A stretch of 64,000 bases of DNA from Orientallactaga sibirica (GCA_036365145.1 JAEOAD010001365.1:3493001-3557000); one strand, 5' to 3'; numbered from the stretch's first letter, positions 41,693 through 53,221 are shown. The notes: a model not told the origin generated them from the sequence alone. Numbers and translations: made by a program.

Positions 41693-41877
41693 GGAAAAAT
41701 TTATTTATTTGAGAGAGAGAAAGAGAATGGACACACCAGGGCCTCCAGCCATGGCAAACGAACTCCAGATGCATGTGCCCCCTTGTGCATCTGGCTTACG
41801 TGGGTCCTAGAGAATCGAACTTAGATCCTTTGGCTTTACAGGCAAATGCCTTAACTGCTAAGCCATCTCTCGATCCC
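41693..41877 (-). mobile_element. DIP-like SINE, minus strand
   Basis: 'CACACCAGGGCCTCCAGCCA', 'GAGAATCGAACTTAGATCCT' and a head complement ending near 41875. Confidence 0.93.
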
Positions 41878-41892
41878 CTCTTACTTCTTTTT

Positions 41893-42117
41893 TAAAAAAT
41901 GTTATTTATTTATTTATTTGAGAGAGAGAGAGGGATGGAGAGAGAGAGAGAGAGAGAGAGGAGAGTATGGGTGCACCACGGCCTCCAGCCACTGTAAGTG
42001 AACTCCAGACACATGCGCCCCTGGTGCATCTGGCTTATGTGGATACTGGGGAATCGAACCTGGGTCCTTAGGTTTTGCAGGCAAATGCCTTAACCGCTAA
42101 GCCATCTCTTCCAGCCC
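41893..42117 (-). mobile_element. DIP-like SINE, minus strand (outer end of nested stack)
   Basis: (TTTA)n and (GA)n tail, 'GGGTGCACCACGGCCTCCAG', 'GAATCGAACCTGGGTCCTTA', head complement. TGCCTCACTTACTT after it matches TGCCTCACCTACTT before the whole stack at about 41081. Confidence 0.93.
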
Positions 42118-42149
42118 CAATGCCTCACTTACTTTTTAATACTGCATAC

Positions 42150-42540
42150 CATCTACCCACCAATCCACTAGCCCATTCATCATCTGTCTGTGCATACATC
42201 TATCTGTCCATCCATACATCTGTCCATCTGTCTATCCATCTACCACCTCCTCACTCACCCATATTCCATCTGTCTGATAACCCATTAATCCACCCATCTA
42301 TCCACCTACTCAACCATCCGTTCATCCACCCATCTATCCTTCCACCCTGCACCATCCATCCATCCATTCATCTACCCACCCATATGCACACTCACCCATA
42401 TATCTATCCATCTGTCAATTCATCTGTCCACCACCCATCTATTGATAGCCATGTACCCACCTATCTATCCATTCATCATCTGCCCATTTATCCATCCATC
42501 TACCTACCCACCAACCCACTCATCCACTCATTCTTCTGTC
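42150..42540 (+). repeat. (CATC)n-type imperfect tetranucleotide repeat
   Basis: Long run of CATC/CATCCATC/TATC units with many substitutions. A 233-codon plus-strand frame across it, rich in Ser, His, Pro and Ile, is purely repeat-encoded. Confidence 0.95.
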
Positions 42541-44385
42541 TACTATACAAAGATCTGTTAAGCACTTGGAATATGCTAGGCCCTGCACCCACTGTGGGGG
42601 TGGGTATTGGGAAGGAGTGGGCAGACACTGGAAGACACTGGGTTTTGTCCCAGGAATGGTCAAGTCAGAGGACTGAGGAGAGAGGGCCGCGGGTACAGAA
42701 CGTGGTGCGCTGGCTCGGGGCGCCCTCTTCTGGTGTCATGGTGAACACACAACACCGGACACAGCACTGGCTCTGAAGACCTTAAGCATAGGGCTTCCCG
42801 TTGCAGCTTCAGAAAGGCTCTCCAAAGAAGGCATGCCTTTTGATTCCCTCCCACAAAGGTTTCTTTCCTTTTAGAAGATGTGGACTTTTAGTTACCTGTT
42901 TCCATGGGCCACAGATAGGTGGCTTTGAGTCTGGGGACAGTTACAGGTGTGACAGAAGGTGCCACTGGTCACACCAAGCTGTGGCCAGTGTGGCAGAGTC
43001 AGAGTGCCAGTCCTCCCTGGCTCCAGATCAGACCAGTATCTGCATCCACTCTGCTCTCAGCCATCATGGACAGAGCCCTCCGGACGAAGAGGCTTCCCAA
43101 GCCCCAGCCCTAGCTCCTGGGCTTGGCTGACCACCAAGGGAGAGGGAGCCGAGAGGTGGCACTTGTGTGGGTGAGCAGGGACTTGCTCCTGAATTCCCTT
43201 GACACTGTGCGCCGTGGCCTGTCCCAATTCATGATTCTGTGTCCCCCTGGCTCTGCAGTGGGAACACTTCCCACTCTCATATCATATTCTTTGCTGAGGT
43301 CACCGTGGGACTCCAACAGGGGAAGGGGCTGCCCCTCCCCAGGGGACAGATACCAGGCGTGGCATAGAGCTTTGTCTGGGAAGCTCTCTGACTGGTGACT
43401 AGAGGTCAATAGACTGTATGTGGTGTATGTGGCATGTAGCTATGCTTTGTGCATGCATATACGTGTGTACTATGTCTAGATGGCCTGCCCGTGAGGATTA
43501 TGTACATGTGTGATGCTTGGGTCCCAGACAGAAGACCAAGGAGACAACACTCCACCCTAGCGCAGTCACCCACTTCTGCCCTGAGGACACTGCTGTGGCC
43601 TGCACCTCCCAGAACCAAGGCTTCCCCACCGACCCACCCCCAGCTGACAGAAGGTATTTGCCTTACTATCAAGGCGAAGTGTAAACGTTTTTTTGAAAGA
43701 AACATTTTAGCAGCTTCAGCAACAGTTTGGAAAACACGTCTCACTCTGGAGGTGGCAGACACCACCCGCCCGCCTGGTCTCTGGTTGTGGAGAGCCCCAC
43801 CTATGACATCATTGGTGGGAATGGGGAGAGGAAGCTGGGTGAGTTTCAGGTCCCCGGAACCTGAGGCTGGGAAGGACGCAATGGGCAGATGGACACTTGG
43901 CACCCTGAGGCACCCAAGAGGCTTCTGGGTAAACACAGAGGACTGAACATATACATTTATCTCAGCTTCCTCCCAAGATCACAGTATAATGACAGCAAAG
44001 AATAAAAGAGATGACAGCCCATGGTGACAAACAGCACTAGAGGGGACAGCAGCAGATGACAGATTCTGACACATTTTTGGAAAAAAAAAAAAAAAAAAAA
44101 GGACCGAGGATGGTAACAGATTTCACAGGGTGAAGGGGACGCGCTCTCCGAGCCAGCAGGGCCGTGTGTGGAAGTTGGATTTGCCGCACTGGATACAGAA
44201 ACGCATGAGCCTTGGAACTAGCAGGACAGGCAGATGGCGGGGAGGAAGGGTGGGCTTGGAATCCGTCACCTGGGCAACTTTCCCCACCAGACCCCTGGCA
44301 GAAGCTCTAAGTTTAGACTGTTATGGGTCCACTAAAGAGCTGGGGGTTCCAGGATGGTAGGATCAGGGGGCACTGAAATAAGATG
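42541..44385. other. Unique non-coding DNA
   Basis: No gene recognised. Overlapping frames of 165-176 codons on opposite strands at 43406-43946 lack known domains. The stretch 43640-43760, with 'CGAAGTGTAAACGTTTTTTT', is less GC-rich and may be constrained. An A run lies at 44083-44100. Confidence 0.5.
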
Positions 44386-44820
44386 ACGGAATAGTCAGGA
44401 GGGTCTTTCCCCAAGCTGGACATGGTAAGTCTATTCCAGACTCGGCAGTATCCCATCCCTACCCGACTTTCTGTATTGAAGTCCTCACCCCCAGGACCCA
44501 TGACTGTAGCGTCATCGTATCTGGAGACGAGGTGTTTAAAGAGGTAATTAAGCTAAAACATCATCACGGGTGCTACATGGTGGGTATCCTGATATGAAGA
44601 GCAGGGCAGAAAACCGGCACACAGGGGCGACCATGCAAACACACAGGGAAAAGACGGTCCTTACAGGCCCATGAGAGAGAACTCATGAGAAACCAGCTCT
44701 GTCCACACCCTGGCCTTGGACTCCTACTATCCAAGACTTGGAAAATATAAACTTCTATTGTTGAAGCGACCTGGCCCGCGGTGTTTTAGTTACAGCAGCC
44801 GTAGCAAGCTAAGCCACTCT
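44386..44820 (+). mobile_element. MLT1-type MaLR LTR, plus strand (ancient)
   Basis: Clear MLT1 order: 'GTATTGAAGTCCTCACCCCC', 'TATCTGGAGACGAGGTGTTT', 'AAAGAGGTAATTAAGCTAAA', 'GAAAAGACGGTCCTTACAGG', 'TATAAACTTCTATTGTTGAA', ending 'GTTACAGCAGCCGTAGCAAG'. A placental-mammal-age ERVL-MaLR solo LTR. Confidence 0.88.
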
Positions 44821-46284
44821 CCCTTCAGCTAGAAGATTGGCCTCTCGCATAAGCACCCGGAGTTAAGGCCCTGCCTCCCTAGGTCACATCAAACAACCAG
44901 ATGTTTGGAGCCCCACACTTAACTATGCATGGGTCACCTAAGGGTCACCAAGCACCTAGATCGCTTCCAATAAAAGAGATATCAAAAGATGTAAACCAAA
45001 TATATATATGACACTCCGAGGGGCTAGAAAGTGTTCGTGCAGCAGTCACAAAACAGATCACGTGTAAATCCCTAAGGAGGCTAACGCAGGGCTACAGGTT
45101 CGAGGCCATCCTGAGGTGCACAGCAAGACTACAAAGATGGTATTTAGAATGGACACTATAAAGATGCTGAAAGAGGGGTCAAAACTCTGTGTGTGTCAGG
45201 CAGAAAGAGGTCTTCCTCGTGGTGCTCACTGAAAGAAAACTAATGACAGTTTGTGGAGTGTGATTTGCTTGTGTGATAGGCATGCAAGAAGGGTCTGCAC
45301 AAGAATGGTCAATATGATTGCAAAGTGTGAGTGTGTGTGTGTGTGTCAAGGATACCTTCGAAATGGGCCCACACATGACATGTGCGAGTGAAAAATCTCT
45401 ATAGACATCCTGACCTCTAACCTTGCCCAGGTGCCTCGGGACCCCCCGAGGATTATCTCGGGTTGATCTTAAAGGCCAACTCATGTATCTGGCTGAAGAA
45501 TCTAGAATAAGACCAAGGACACAGCAGGTGCTCAACGGTAGCTTCTTGGATAAGGGGTTGGTATGGAGGGATGGATGGAAAGTTGATGGATGGAAGGGAG
45601 ACATATAGATGTATGATCATACGGAAAATGGATGGAAGGAGGATTAAGGGATAGAAGGATGGATTGGTAGGTGGATGTGTGAGTGAGTGATGGATGGATC
45701 CATAGATAGTAGGTGGCTGGTGAGACTGAGCCAGATAAACCAGTAGGAAGTTGAAGGTTACCCTGAGTTGTCTGCCTGCTGATGATCTACACGTCTCCAA
45801 GGGTCCTACCGCCTTCTGCCTGAGCAGTCACTGATGCCTTGAAAATAAGTTTAACCTGTTGAGTTGCCAAGGCAACTGGAAGCATGCTAGGATGCAGAGC
45901 TGACATTCCAAGGGAAGTCTTGTCTTCTATTTGCTAAATTACAGCCTATCAGCTCAGATCCTATCAATTCAGAAGCTATCCCTGGAGTCAGTGCATTCTC
46001 TCCTCATCCTCTCTTCCAGAAGAAACTGCTACTGCCCAGCCAAGAGCCCCATGTGACTCATCCTTGCGTCACAACTCCAGCAGGGGCTTGGGAACAGAAG
46101 GATGAGGCAGGTGGTGCCATAACAGGGGAGGACATGGGGAGCTTCAGGCCCTTTCCAACACATGGCCTTGACCAATCAATCAGTAGTCTGCAGTGGATGG
46201 GGAAGGGGAGTGTGGAGGTGGCTTGTTCAAGGGCAGGGATGGAATTCTTTATTGTCCAGACACCTCAGAAGGCAACAGGTAAAA
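44821..46284. other. Unique DNA with a (GGAT)n tract
   Basis: No gene recognised. (GGAT)n/(GGAA)n sequence runs from about 45560 to 45720 and is listed separately. A (GT)n of about nine repeats lies at 45329-45346. Confidence 0.5.
45560..45720 (+). repeat. Imperfect (GGAT)n repeat
   Basis: Interrupted GGAT/GGAA tetramers. Same class as the CATC run at 42.15-42.54 kb but on the opposite strand. Confidence 0.88.
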
Positions 46285-46620
46285 CATGATGGATAGAGGC
46301 ATGTATGTATGACGGATGCAAGGATGGATGGATGTGTAAAAGGTGGGTGGATGGGGCTGGAGAGATGGTTTAGTGGTTAAGGCGCTTGCCTGTGAAACCT
46401 AAGAACTCACGTTTGAATCTCTAGGTCCCATGTAGCCAGACACACAGTGACCCAAGAAGGCAATGTCGCATACAACCACAAGGGGGTGCATGCGTTTGGA
46501 GTTAGTTTGCAGTGGCTGAAGATCCTGGAGCATCCATTCTCTCTCTCTTTCTCTCAAAGTAAAAAAAGATGGATGGATGAATATAGACAGATGGTTGGAT
46601 GAACAGATGATGAATATCCC
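46285..46620 (+). repeat. (GGAT)n repeat split by a SINE
   Basis: GATGGATG-type units at 46288-46352 and again at 46567-46612, with a SINE inserted between them. Confidence 0.85.
46353..46560 (+). mobile_element. DIP-like SINE variant, plus strand
   Basis: 'GGGGCTGGAGAGATGGTTTA' head, 'GTTTGAATCTCTAGGTCCCA', 'CACAAGGGGGTGCATGCGTT' variant body, (TC)n tail. Inserted into a GGAT microsatellite. Confidence 0.93.
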
Positions 46621-46645
46621 CCAGCTTGCCAGTGCCAGCTTAGCT

Positions 46646-46798
46646 TTTTTTTTTTTTTTTGGTTTTCTGAGGTAGGGTCTCACTCTAGTCCAAGCTGACC
46701 TGGAATTCACTATGTAGTCTCAGGGTGGACTTGAATTCACAGTGATCCTCTACCTCTGCCTCCCGAGTGCTGGGATTAAAGGCGTGTGCCACCACGCC
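46646..46798 (-). mobile_element. B1 SINE, minus strand
   Basis: T run, 'TTTCTGAGGTAGGGTCTCAC', 'GGTGGACTTGAATTCACAGT', 'TAAAGGCGTGTGCCACCACG'. GCTTAGCT on both sides is the likely target duplication in the MaLR LTR. Confidence 0.95.
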
Positions 46799-46803
46799 CG
46801 GCT

Positions 46804-47003
46804 TAGCTCACTCTTTTGCTGCTATCTTCCATCTGCTCTTGCAAGCAGTGATGTCCAGCCTCTGCTCTACCACCTTTTCCCTTGTTGTCATGGAGCTTGT
46901 TGTCATGGAGCTTCCCCTTGAGACTAAGCCAAAATAAAACCCTTCCTCCCGCCAGCTGCTTTTGGTCAGGTGTTTTGTCCCAGCAATGCAAAGGTAACTA
47001 CAA
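46804..47003 (+). mobile_element. MaLR-type LTR 3' part, plus strand
   Basis: 'GATGTCCAGCCTCTGCTCTA', a duplicated TTGTTGTCATGGAGC at about 46881-46910, 'GACTAAGCCAAAATAAAACC' (polyadenylation signal), 'GGTCAGGTGTTTTGTCCCAG'. Its 5' part was displaced or lost. Confidence 0.75.
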
Positions 47004-47044
47004 AAGAAAATTGGGCAGAGCCTGGTTATTGGGGTTTTTTTCAT

Positions 47045-47202
47045 TTTTTGTTTCTTTGGTTTTTCAAGGTAGGGTCTCATTGTATCTCAGGCTGACGTGG
47101 AATTAACTATGTAGTCTTAGGGTGGCCTCGAACTCACGGCGATCCTCCTACCTCTGCCTCCCAAGTGCTGGGATTAAAGGCGTGCGCCACCATGCCAGGC
47201 TT
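47045..47202 (-). mobile_element. B1 SINE, minus strand
   Basis: 'TTTTTCAAGGTAGGGTCTCA', 'CTCGAACTCACGGCGATCCT', 'TAAAGGCGTGCGCCACCATG'. Close to the young local consensus. Confidence 0.95.
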
Positions 47203-47254
47203 TGGTTTTTTTTCTCTCTCTCTCTCATTTTTTGGGGTTTTTAATATTTCAATA

Positions 47255-47385
47255 AGTTCTAGGTGATCCTTTTCTGGAGCCAGGGTCTCACTCTGGCTGG
47301 CCTGGAACTCAGTCAGCATGCCCCTTCCTCGGCCCCCGAGAGCCAGGATCGTAGGAGTGCACCACCACACCCAGCTCTCCGCAGG
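47255..47385 (-). mobile_element. B1-like SINE, minus strand (old)
   Basis: 'GGAGCCAGGGTCTCACTCTG', 'GCTGGCCTGGAACTCAGTCA', 'GTAGGAGTGCACCACCACAC'. It is more diverged than its neighbour. Confidence 0.75.
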
Positions 47386-48129
47386 CGATTCCAAGAGTTC
47401 TAATGGGTCAGGTGCTGCTTTTCTAGCTGGTGTTTGCTCTTTCTAGAGCTGGCAGATCGAAACTGCGAGATTCAGGCATATCTCACCCCTGCCTTACTGC
47501 CTCAGTCCAACACAGCTGGGGATTCTGCAGCTCAAAGAACATGAGTTCAAAATGTCAACCCCAACTTCCCAGCAACAACAACTCAGAATGCTCAGGGTTT
47601 GTCTGCTGGCTACATCCTCAGAGGATGATTGAAGGCCCTGGGAGAGAAGCCACCGGCAGGCAGATACCTGGCCAACACGACCCCACAGGGGTACTGGTGG
47701 GAGTGTCTCAAAGACCAACTAAGGTGGGAACCCCGCTACGCCTCAAATGTCACCCAGCATGCCAGAGGAGGCCTTCAGCCATAGTGCCCCACTGGGCAAA
47801 CTAGTTCTCATTCCTTCACGAGAAACCACAGAGACCGGAAGATACAGTGTTTACCAGATCTGTTAGGTCTGAGAAAAGCAGGAAGTGGGGATTCAGATTC
47901 ACCTACACTCCACTCCTTCAAGTACAGGGCCCTTGGGAGGGCACCACACCCATCCCTGTGAGGTGAGGATGGAGGGCCTGTGCCAGGTGAAGCTGAGATC
48001 ACCTGTGGCATGGGTGAAGTGTGAGCACCAAACACTCAGTGTGGGGCTCAGAACCTCACCATGATATCAGGCTGCTGTCCCGAGGGTCAGGGCCCACAGA
48101 CCGTCAGTCTCCATCCTGTTATTTAAGAA
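47386..48129. other. Unique non-coding DNA
   Basis: No gene or repeat recognised. Confidence 0.5.
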
Positions 48130-48134
48130 GTGAA

Positions 48135-48345
48135 GAGGGGATGTAGAAATGGCTTAGTTGTTAAGGTGCTTGCCTGCAAAGCCAAAGGACCCAGGTTCGA
48201 TTCCCTAGGACCCACATAAGCCAGATGTGTAAGGTTGTGCATGCTTCTGGAGTTTGTTTTCAGTGGATAGAGGCCCTGGCATGCCCATTCTTTCCCTCCC
48301 TCTCTTTCTCTCTCTCAAATTAATTAATTAATTAATTAAAAATAC
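48135..48345 (+). mobile_element. DIP-like SINE, plus strand
   Basis: 'GGGGATGTAGAAATGGCTTA' head variant, 'GGTTCGATTCCCTAGGACCC', 'CACATAAGCCAGATGTGTAA', (TC)n and ATTAATTAATTAA tail. Confidence 0.93.
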
Positions 48346-48350
48346 TTAAG

Positions 48351-48640
48351 GGCTGGAGAGATGGCTTAGCGGTTAAGGCATCTACCTCCTAAGCCTAAGA
48401 ATGCTGGTTCCAATCTCCAGCAGTTCCAATCTCCAGGTCCCATGTTTAGCCAGATGCAAAGTGATGCAAGGACGCAATGCCACACTTGACCACAAGGGGG
48501 GCGCACACATCTGGATTTCATTCCGAACAGCTGAGAGACTGCTGGTGCGCCCATCTTTATCTTCCTCTCTCTCTCTCTTTCTCTCTCTCTCTGTCTCTCT
48601 TCAAATAAATAAATAAATAAATAAAAATACTTAATTTTTT
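48351..48640 (+). mobile_element. DIP-like SINE variant, plus strand
   Basis: 'GGGCTGGAGAGATGGCTTAG' head, a local duplication of GTTCCAATCTCCAG, 'CCACAAGGGGGGCGCACACA' variant body, long (TC)n and (AAATA)n tail. Confidence 0.94.
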
Positions 48641-48654
48641 TTTAAAGAAGTAAA

Positions 48655-48757
48655 GAGCTGTGTGGTGGTGCAGACCTCTAAGTCCAGCACTTGGGAAACT
48701 GAAGCAGGGTGATCACGTGTTCAAGGCCAACTTATGCTACAAAAAAAAAAAAAAAAG
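48655..48757 (+). mobile_element. B1 fragment, plus strand (old)
   Basis: 'AGAGCTGTGTGGTGGTGCAG', 'CTGAAGCAGGGTGATCACGT', then an A run. The 3' half is missing. Confidence 0.8.
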
Positions 48758-49195
48758 CCACAAAACTGAGCCATGGGGCTGTAGGTTTTTATAGCACACT
48801 CCTGTAAGTACAGACAGACAGATGGTGGCAGTGTGTAGACAGGTAGAGTGCGAGAGCAGAGGGGGACAGATCCCGTGCTAAGCATTGAGGTCAGTGCCTT
48901 CTCCATTAGGTGACTGAGGCTTCTATGAGGAGCATGTAGGTGGGCTCGGCGTCCTGGGTCTCCCCTCCACATCACTTCGGCTCATGCTCCCCTGAGCAGG
49001 ATAAGGTGCCTCTGTCCTTAGGCTCCTATAAGACTTGCTGTTGCTACTGCAGTGCACGGCCTATTAGGAACTTAAAGATGTGGTACCCTGACACCTGGAG
49101 GCATGGGGGCATCAAGTGTTCTCATGGCAGCTGCCCTCCCCACTGCTCCATGGATAAGGCCCTCTTGACAAATAACCCTCCTTACCAGTGCCTGC
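48758..49195. other. Unique non-coding DNA
   Basis: No gene or repeat recognised. Confidence 0.5.
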
Positions 49196-49558
49196 TGTTA
49201 TGGCTTGGATCTGAAATATCCCCTATAGCTCATGTTTTGAAGCCTTGTCCCCTGGCTGGTGGCTATAGTGAAGGCTACAGGACTTTTAGGAGGAAGGGTC
49301 TGGCTGGTGGAAGTGGATCACTAGAGGTATGGCCTGCGAAGGTTCTACCTGGTGCACAGTTCCTGCTGCGCTCTCTGCTTCCTGGTCCATCAGCATGTGA
49401 ACAGCCTCCACCACACATTCCCACTGCCACAGGCTGAGCGGCTCCAGACCCCACTCTGAGGCTGAAGTTCTCTGAAACTGTGAGCCAAAGTAAATCCTTC
49501 CTCTCTTCGGTGATTTCTGTCAGGTGTTTTGGTCTCATTGTTGCAAACATAAGGAATA
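49196..49558 (+). mobile_element. ORR1-like MaLR solo LTR, plus strand (near complete)
   Basis: Begins TGTTATGGCTTGGATCTGAA and ends TTGTTGCAAACATAAGGAAT, with 'GCATGTGAACAGCCTCCACC' and 'GTGAGCCAAAGTAAATCCTT' between. The most complete MaLR LTR of the window (about 360 bp). A degenerate AGTAAATCC replaces the AATAAA signal. Confidence 0.82.
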
Positions 49559-49671
49559 CCCCTGCTTATCTCTGAGTAAATGGTTGCAACTCCCCACTCA
49601 CCTCTGAAATTACTCAACAAAACAATAACATCCTCCTGCAGGAACCCAAGATCACCTCACCCTCGTCTTTA

Positions 49672-49788
49672 TGGGTATTTGAGACCGGGTTTTACTACAT
49701 AGCCTTGGATGACCTCAAACTTGCGATCCTCCTGCCTCAGTTTCCTGAGTGTTGGGGTTACAGGTCTGGCCACCATGCCTGGTGCTGT
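49672..49788 (-). mobile_element. B1-like SINE, minus strand (old)
   Basis: 'TTTGAGACCGGGTTTTACTA', 'GACCTCAAACTTGCGATCCT', 'GGGGTTACAGGTCTGGCCAC'. Confidence 0.78.
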
Positions 49789-50562
49789 GTTGCCCTTTAG
49801 ATACCACAAGCCTATAACTAAAAGCATGCAGGGCCCTCTGTCTCCAGACTATGGGCGCATGGGACTGATAAACTGCTGTCCAGTGTTCAGTGTTGGCTAT
49901 GCCCATACACCCAGGTTGAGCAGCCTCTCTTACCAATGGGTGAGCAAGAGTCAACTGAACAGCCTTCCAGCTCCATGACTGGAGTGCTAGGAGTGGGTCT
50001 ACACTGGGAGAGACCAGTGCAGAAGCTCAGAAAATACAAATTATACTTCTGGAGGGTAGCCTTATTTTTAAATAAAATGACAAAGTCCAGAGTTTATTAC
50101 TATTCTAATAGCCTCCCAAACAGCATAAAGACATGAAAATTCTTAACTCCAATTACTTTCTCCTACCTAAATTTACATGGTGCTGCCATTCTGAAACCCC
50201 AACAAAATTAATGTTTATTATTTTAAAAGTAAATACTTGTTTATGTTTATCTACATGCCTACAATTTATTTCCTCACCACTGTTTCTTGAATCCCATTCT
50301 TTCTGGTCAGAGTTTCTTTTTTACAGAAATCTATTTACACAATGATTGTGTCATTGGTCACCAAAATAAAACTCATGAGAGTGATGGGGGCACTCTGATC
50401 ATCATTACACAAAGCCACAGGTGCGATCTGGGACTGTTCCAGGCAAGGTGTGTTTCCAGCTCTGGACAGTGTCAGAACTGTACACTGAAGACTCCAATTC
50501 TAGTCTCAAATGAAATGACAGAACAGAAAAAAATAGTATCAGATGCAACCATTTAAGAACTC
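49789..50562. other. Unique AT-rich DNA
   Basis: No gene recognised. The section 50040-50345 is AT-rich and could be an old L1 or a conserved block; I cannot tell which. Confidence 0.45.
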
Positions 50563-50712
50563 TGGAGCCAGGCCTGGAGGCTCAGGCCTGGAACCCCAGC
50601 ACTTGAGAAGCTGAGGCAGGAGGATTATGAATTTGAGATGAGCCTGAACTACATAGTGAATCCAGGGTCAGCCTGAGCACCATAGTGAGACCTAATCTAA
50701 GAAAAATAAAAA
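50563..50712 (+). mobile_element. B1 SINE, plus strand (old)
   Basis: 'GCCAGGCCTGGAGGCTCAGG', 'GAAGCTGAGGCAGGAGGATT', 'GGGTCAGCCTGAGCACCATA' and an AAATAAAAAC tail. Confidence 0.85.
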
Positions 50713-51091
50713 CAAAACAAAAACCCCTCTAGAAATTAATCAGAAGTATATATGACATATCATGAAGCATATATTCTAGAAAACTCTGATGAAGCCCAGG
50801 AGAAAACTGGGAATGTAGCCTCCTAGCTACTTCTGTCACCCCTGCCAGGTCTGTGGTGTTGAAATTCTACCCATGTGGAACACGCTTGATGAAGATGGAT
50901 CAGAAAACTGCATGCCCAGGAGCGTAGTTGAAACTAATGATTCTAAAATTGCAGCTAGCTCAAGGAGAAGCAATAGTGGAACACACAGAAGTTTAATAGA
51001 TCCAGGAAGAGTCAACTAGGTGGGATGCGGCTAAAGCCACCCTCAGAGGGACATGTGTAGCTGGAATGTCAATACTAGAAATGATGGCTAT

Positions 51092-51305
51092 TCAGGCTGG
51101 GAGACAGCTCAGTGGTTAAAGGTGGGTCCTTGCAAAGCCTGACAGCCGAGGTTTGATTTCCCAGTACTCAAGTAAAGCCAGATGTTCAAAGTGGCTCATA
51201 CACCTGGAGTTCATTTGTAGCAGCACGAGGCACTGATGTGCCTATACTTTATATCTTATTTTATATACATATATATAATTACATCTTTCTCTCTCTCAGA
51301 AAATA
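51092..51305 (+). mobile_element. B2-superfamily SINE, plus strand
   Basis: 'GGCTGGGAGACAGCTCAGTG' head, 'GAGGTTTGATTTCCCAGTAC', 'AAGCCAGATGTTCAAAGTGG'. Same older subfamily as the copy at 16117. Confidence 0.82.
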
Positions 51306-51651
51306 AAGTATTTTCAAATAGAAGGCTATCAAGTCAATAGCCTCTTTCCATCTTGAGAAATTAGAAAAGCACAAACAAAACCTCTAGGAAGCTAAAGGAA
51401 AGGATAATAAATATTAGGGTAAAAGCAATGGAATAGAAATGGATTGTGTATGTTTCCTTCAGTATGAATGACTATAAGGGAATGCTATGAACAGTGTATG
51501 CTTACATAATGAGACAACTGGAATGAAATGAGTGTCTAGAAAGATGTGCAATTTTGAAACTGGCTCCAGAAGAAATAGAAATTAGAATAGACCTACAGTA
51601 AAGAGATTGAATTAGTACACTAAAAATCATATTAAAAAATTCCAGTCCAGG

Positions 51652-51950
51652 GGCTGGAAGACAGCTCAGTGGATAAAGTGCTTGCCTTGTAAGCATTATG
51701 ACCTGAGTTTGAGCTCCAGAATCCACGCAAAAAATAAAAAGCTGGGCGTGGTGGCATGCACGTGCAATCTCAGTGCTGGGGAGGTAGAGACAGGAGGACG
51801 CCTGGGGCTTGCTGCTCAGCCAGGCTAGCCTACTCGACAAGTTCCGGGCCAGTGAAACCCTGTCTCAAAAAAGGTAGGTGACACCTGAGGAACAAAAACT
51901 GAGGTTGTCCTCTGGCTTCCACGTGCACATGCACACACACACACCACAGA
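51652..51950 (+). mobile_element. B4 composite SINE, plus strand
   Basis: tRNA-type head 'GGGGCTGGAAGACAGCTCAG' followed directly by a B1-like middle 'GCTGGGCGTGGTGGCATGCA' and the 3' block 'GGTTGTCCTCTGGCTTCCAC' with (CA)n. The clearest ID+B1 fusion in the window. Confidence 0.88.
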
Positions 51951-52902
51951 CGCCCAGTATCAGATGGCTCCACCAGTGAATTCTAGCAAACACTTAGAGA
52001 AGAAATAATGCCAGGCCTTCCAGAATGGGGGGGAGATGCTTCCCAACTCATTTTGGCTTAATAAAGCCAGACTTTGAATAACAAAGATGATTGCAGGTGA
52101 TTGCCCCTCAAAAATTCACAGCACAAGCCTAACACACTGAACCTAGAAACATATAAAAATGGCTCTTTATCATGGCCAGATGGGATTTATTCTAAGAATG
52201 TAAAGTCCACGTATGAATATAATATGTGGAAGTGACCAAGTGGAAGGCAGAACCACATATCCACCCCGACAGAGGTGGAAGAAGCATTAAAAAGCATGAC
52301 CTTTTCCAACAACTTAGAAATACAAGAGAACTTCCTGAAATGCATAAAGCCTACAAAAATCCCACAGCTCCCCTAATATGGGTGAACTACCACTTTCTCC
52401 CAAGACTGGAAGCAAGAAAGGGTGCCACACTCTCACCATGTCTATTTTGTATTGTGTAGGAAGTTCGAGCCAGTTCAACAAGGGCAGGGAAAAGAAAGAA
52501 AAGGCATTTCCAGACATACGTGTACAAAATTCTAGGACACTCACCAAAAGAAGCACTAGCCGTAACCAACAAGTTGTAAGGTACAAGATAATTATATGAA
52601 AACGTATTGTATTCCTCTCTACTAGCAATGAGCAATCCAGAATGAAATTCACTATTTTGTTCACAAGACATCAAAAAACTAAAAGGAAAGTTTAAAAATA
52701 AGTTTAACAAAAGAAGGATGTAAATTATATTGTGAGCACTACAAGGTCCTGCCAAGAGGAATTGAAGATGTAAATCAGTGGAAAGACTGCCCGTGTTCAT
52801 GGACTGAAAGACTCCACATTGTTAATAGGGCAGTTCACTCACGTTAACTGTTGGTTTCCATGCAAATCCTAGCAGATTTCTTATTTACAGAAATTGACAA
52901 GC

Positions 52903-53120
52903 TGGGGCTGGAGAGATGGCTTAGTGGTTAAGGTGCATGCCTGCAAAGCCTAAGGACCCCCTTTCTATTCTCCAGCTCCCACATAAGCCAGTTGCACATG
53001 GGTGGCGCATGTGTCTGGAGTGTGTTTGCAGTGGCTAGAGGCCCTGGTGCACCCATTCTCACTTTTTTTCCTCTCCCTCTCTCTGTCTCAAATAAATAAA
53101 TAAATTAATTAAAAATTAAA
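52903..53120 (+). mobile_element. DIP-like SINE, plus strand
   Basis: 'GGGGCTGGAGAGATGGCTTA', 'CCACATAAGCCAGTTGCACA', (TC)n and (AAATA)n tail. Inserted in the ancient L1. Confidence 0.95.
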
Positions 53121-53221
53121 AAAAGAAAAGAAAAGGGAGATGGGGAAATTATTTATGAACCAAGTAAAACTAGTGTGCAAGAAATTAAAAAATTGCAACT
53201 CAATAAAAAGACAAATAAAAC

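Noticed and set aside
42075..42776. Longest plus-strand open frame in the window (233 codons)
   Set aside because: Its sequence is Ser/His/Ile/Pro repeats produced by the CATC-type simple repeat, and it begins inside a SINE. Not a gene.
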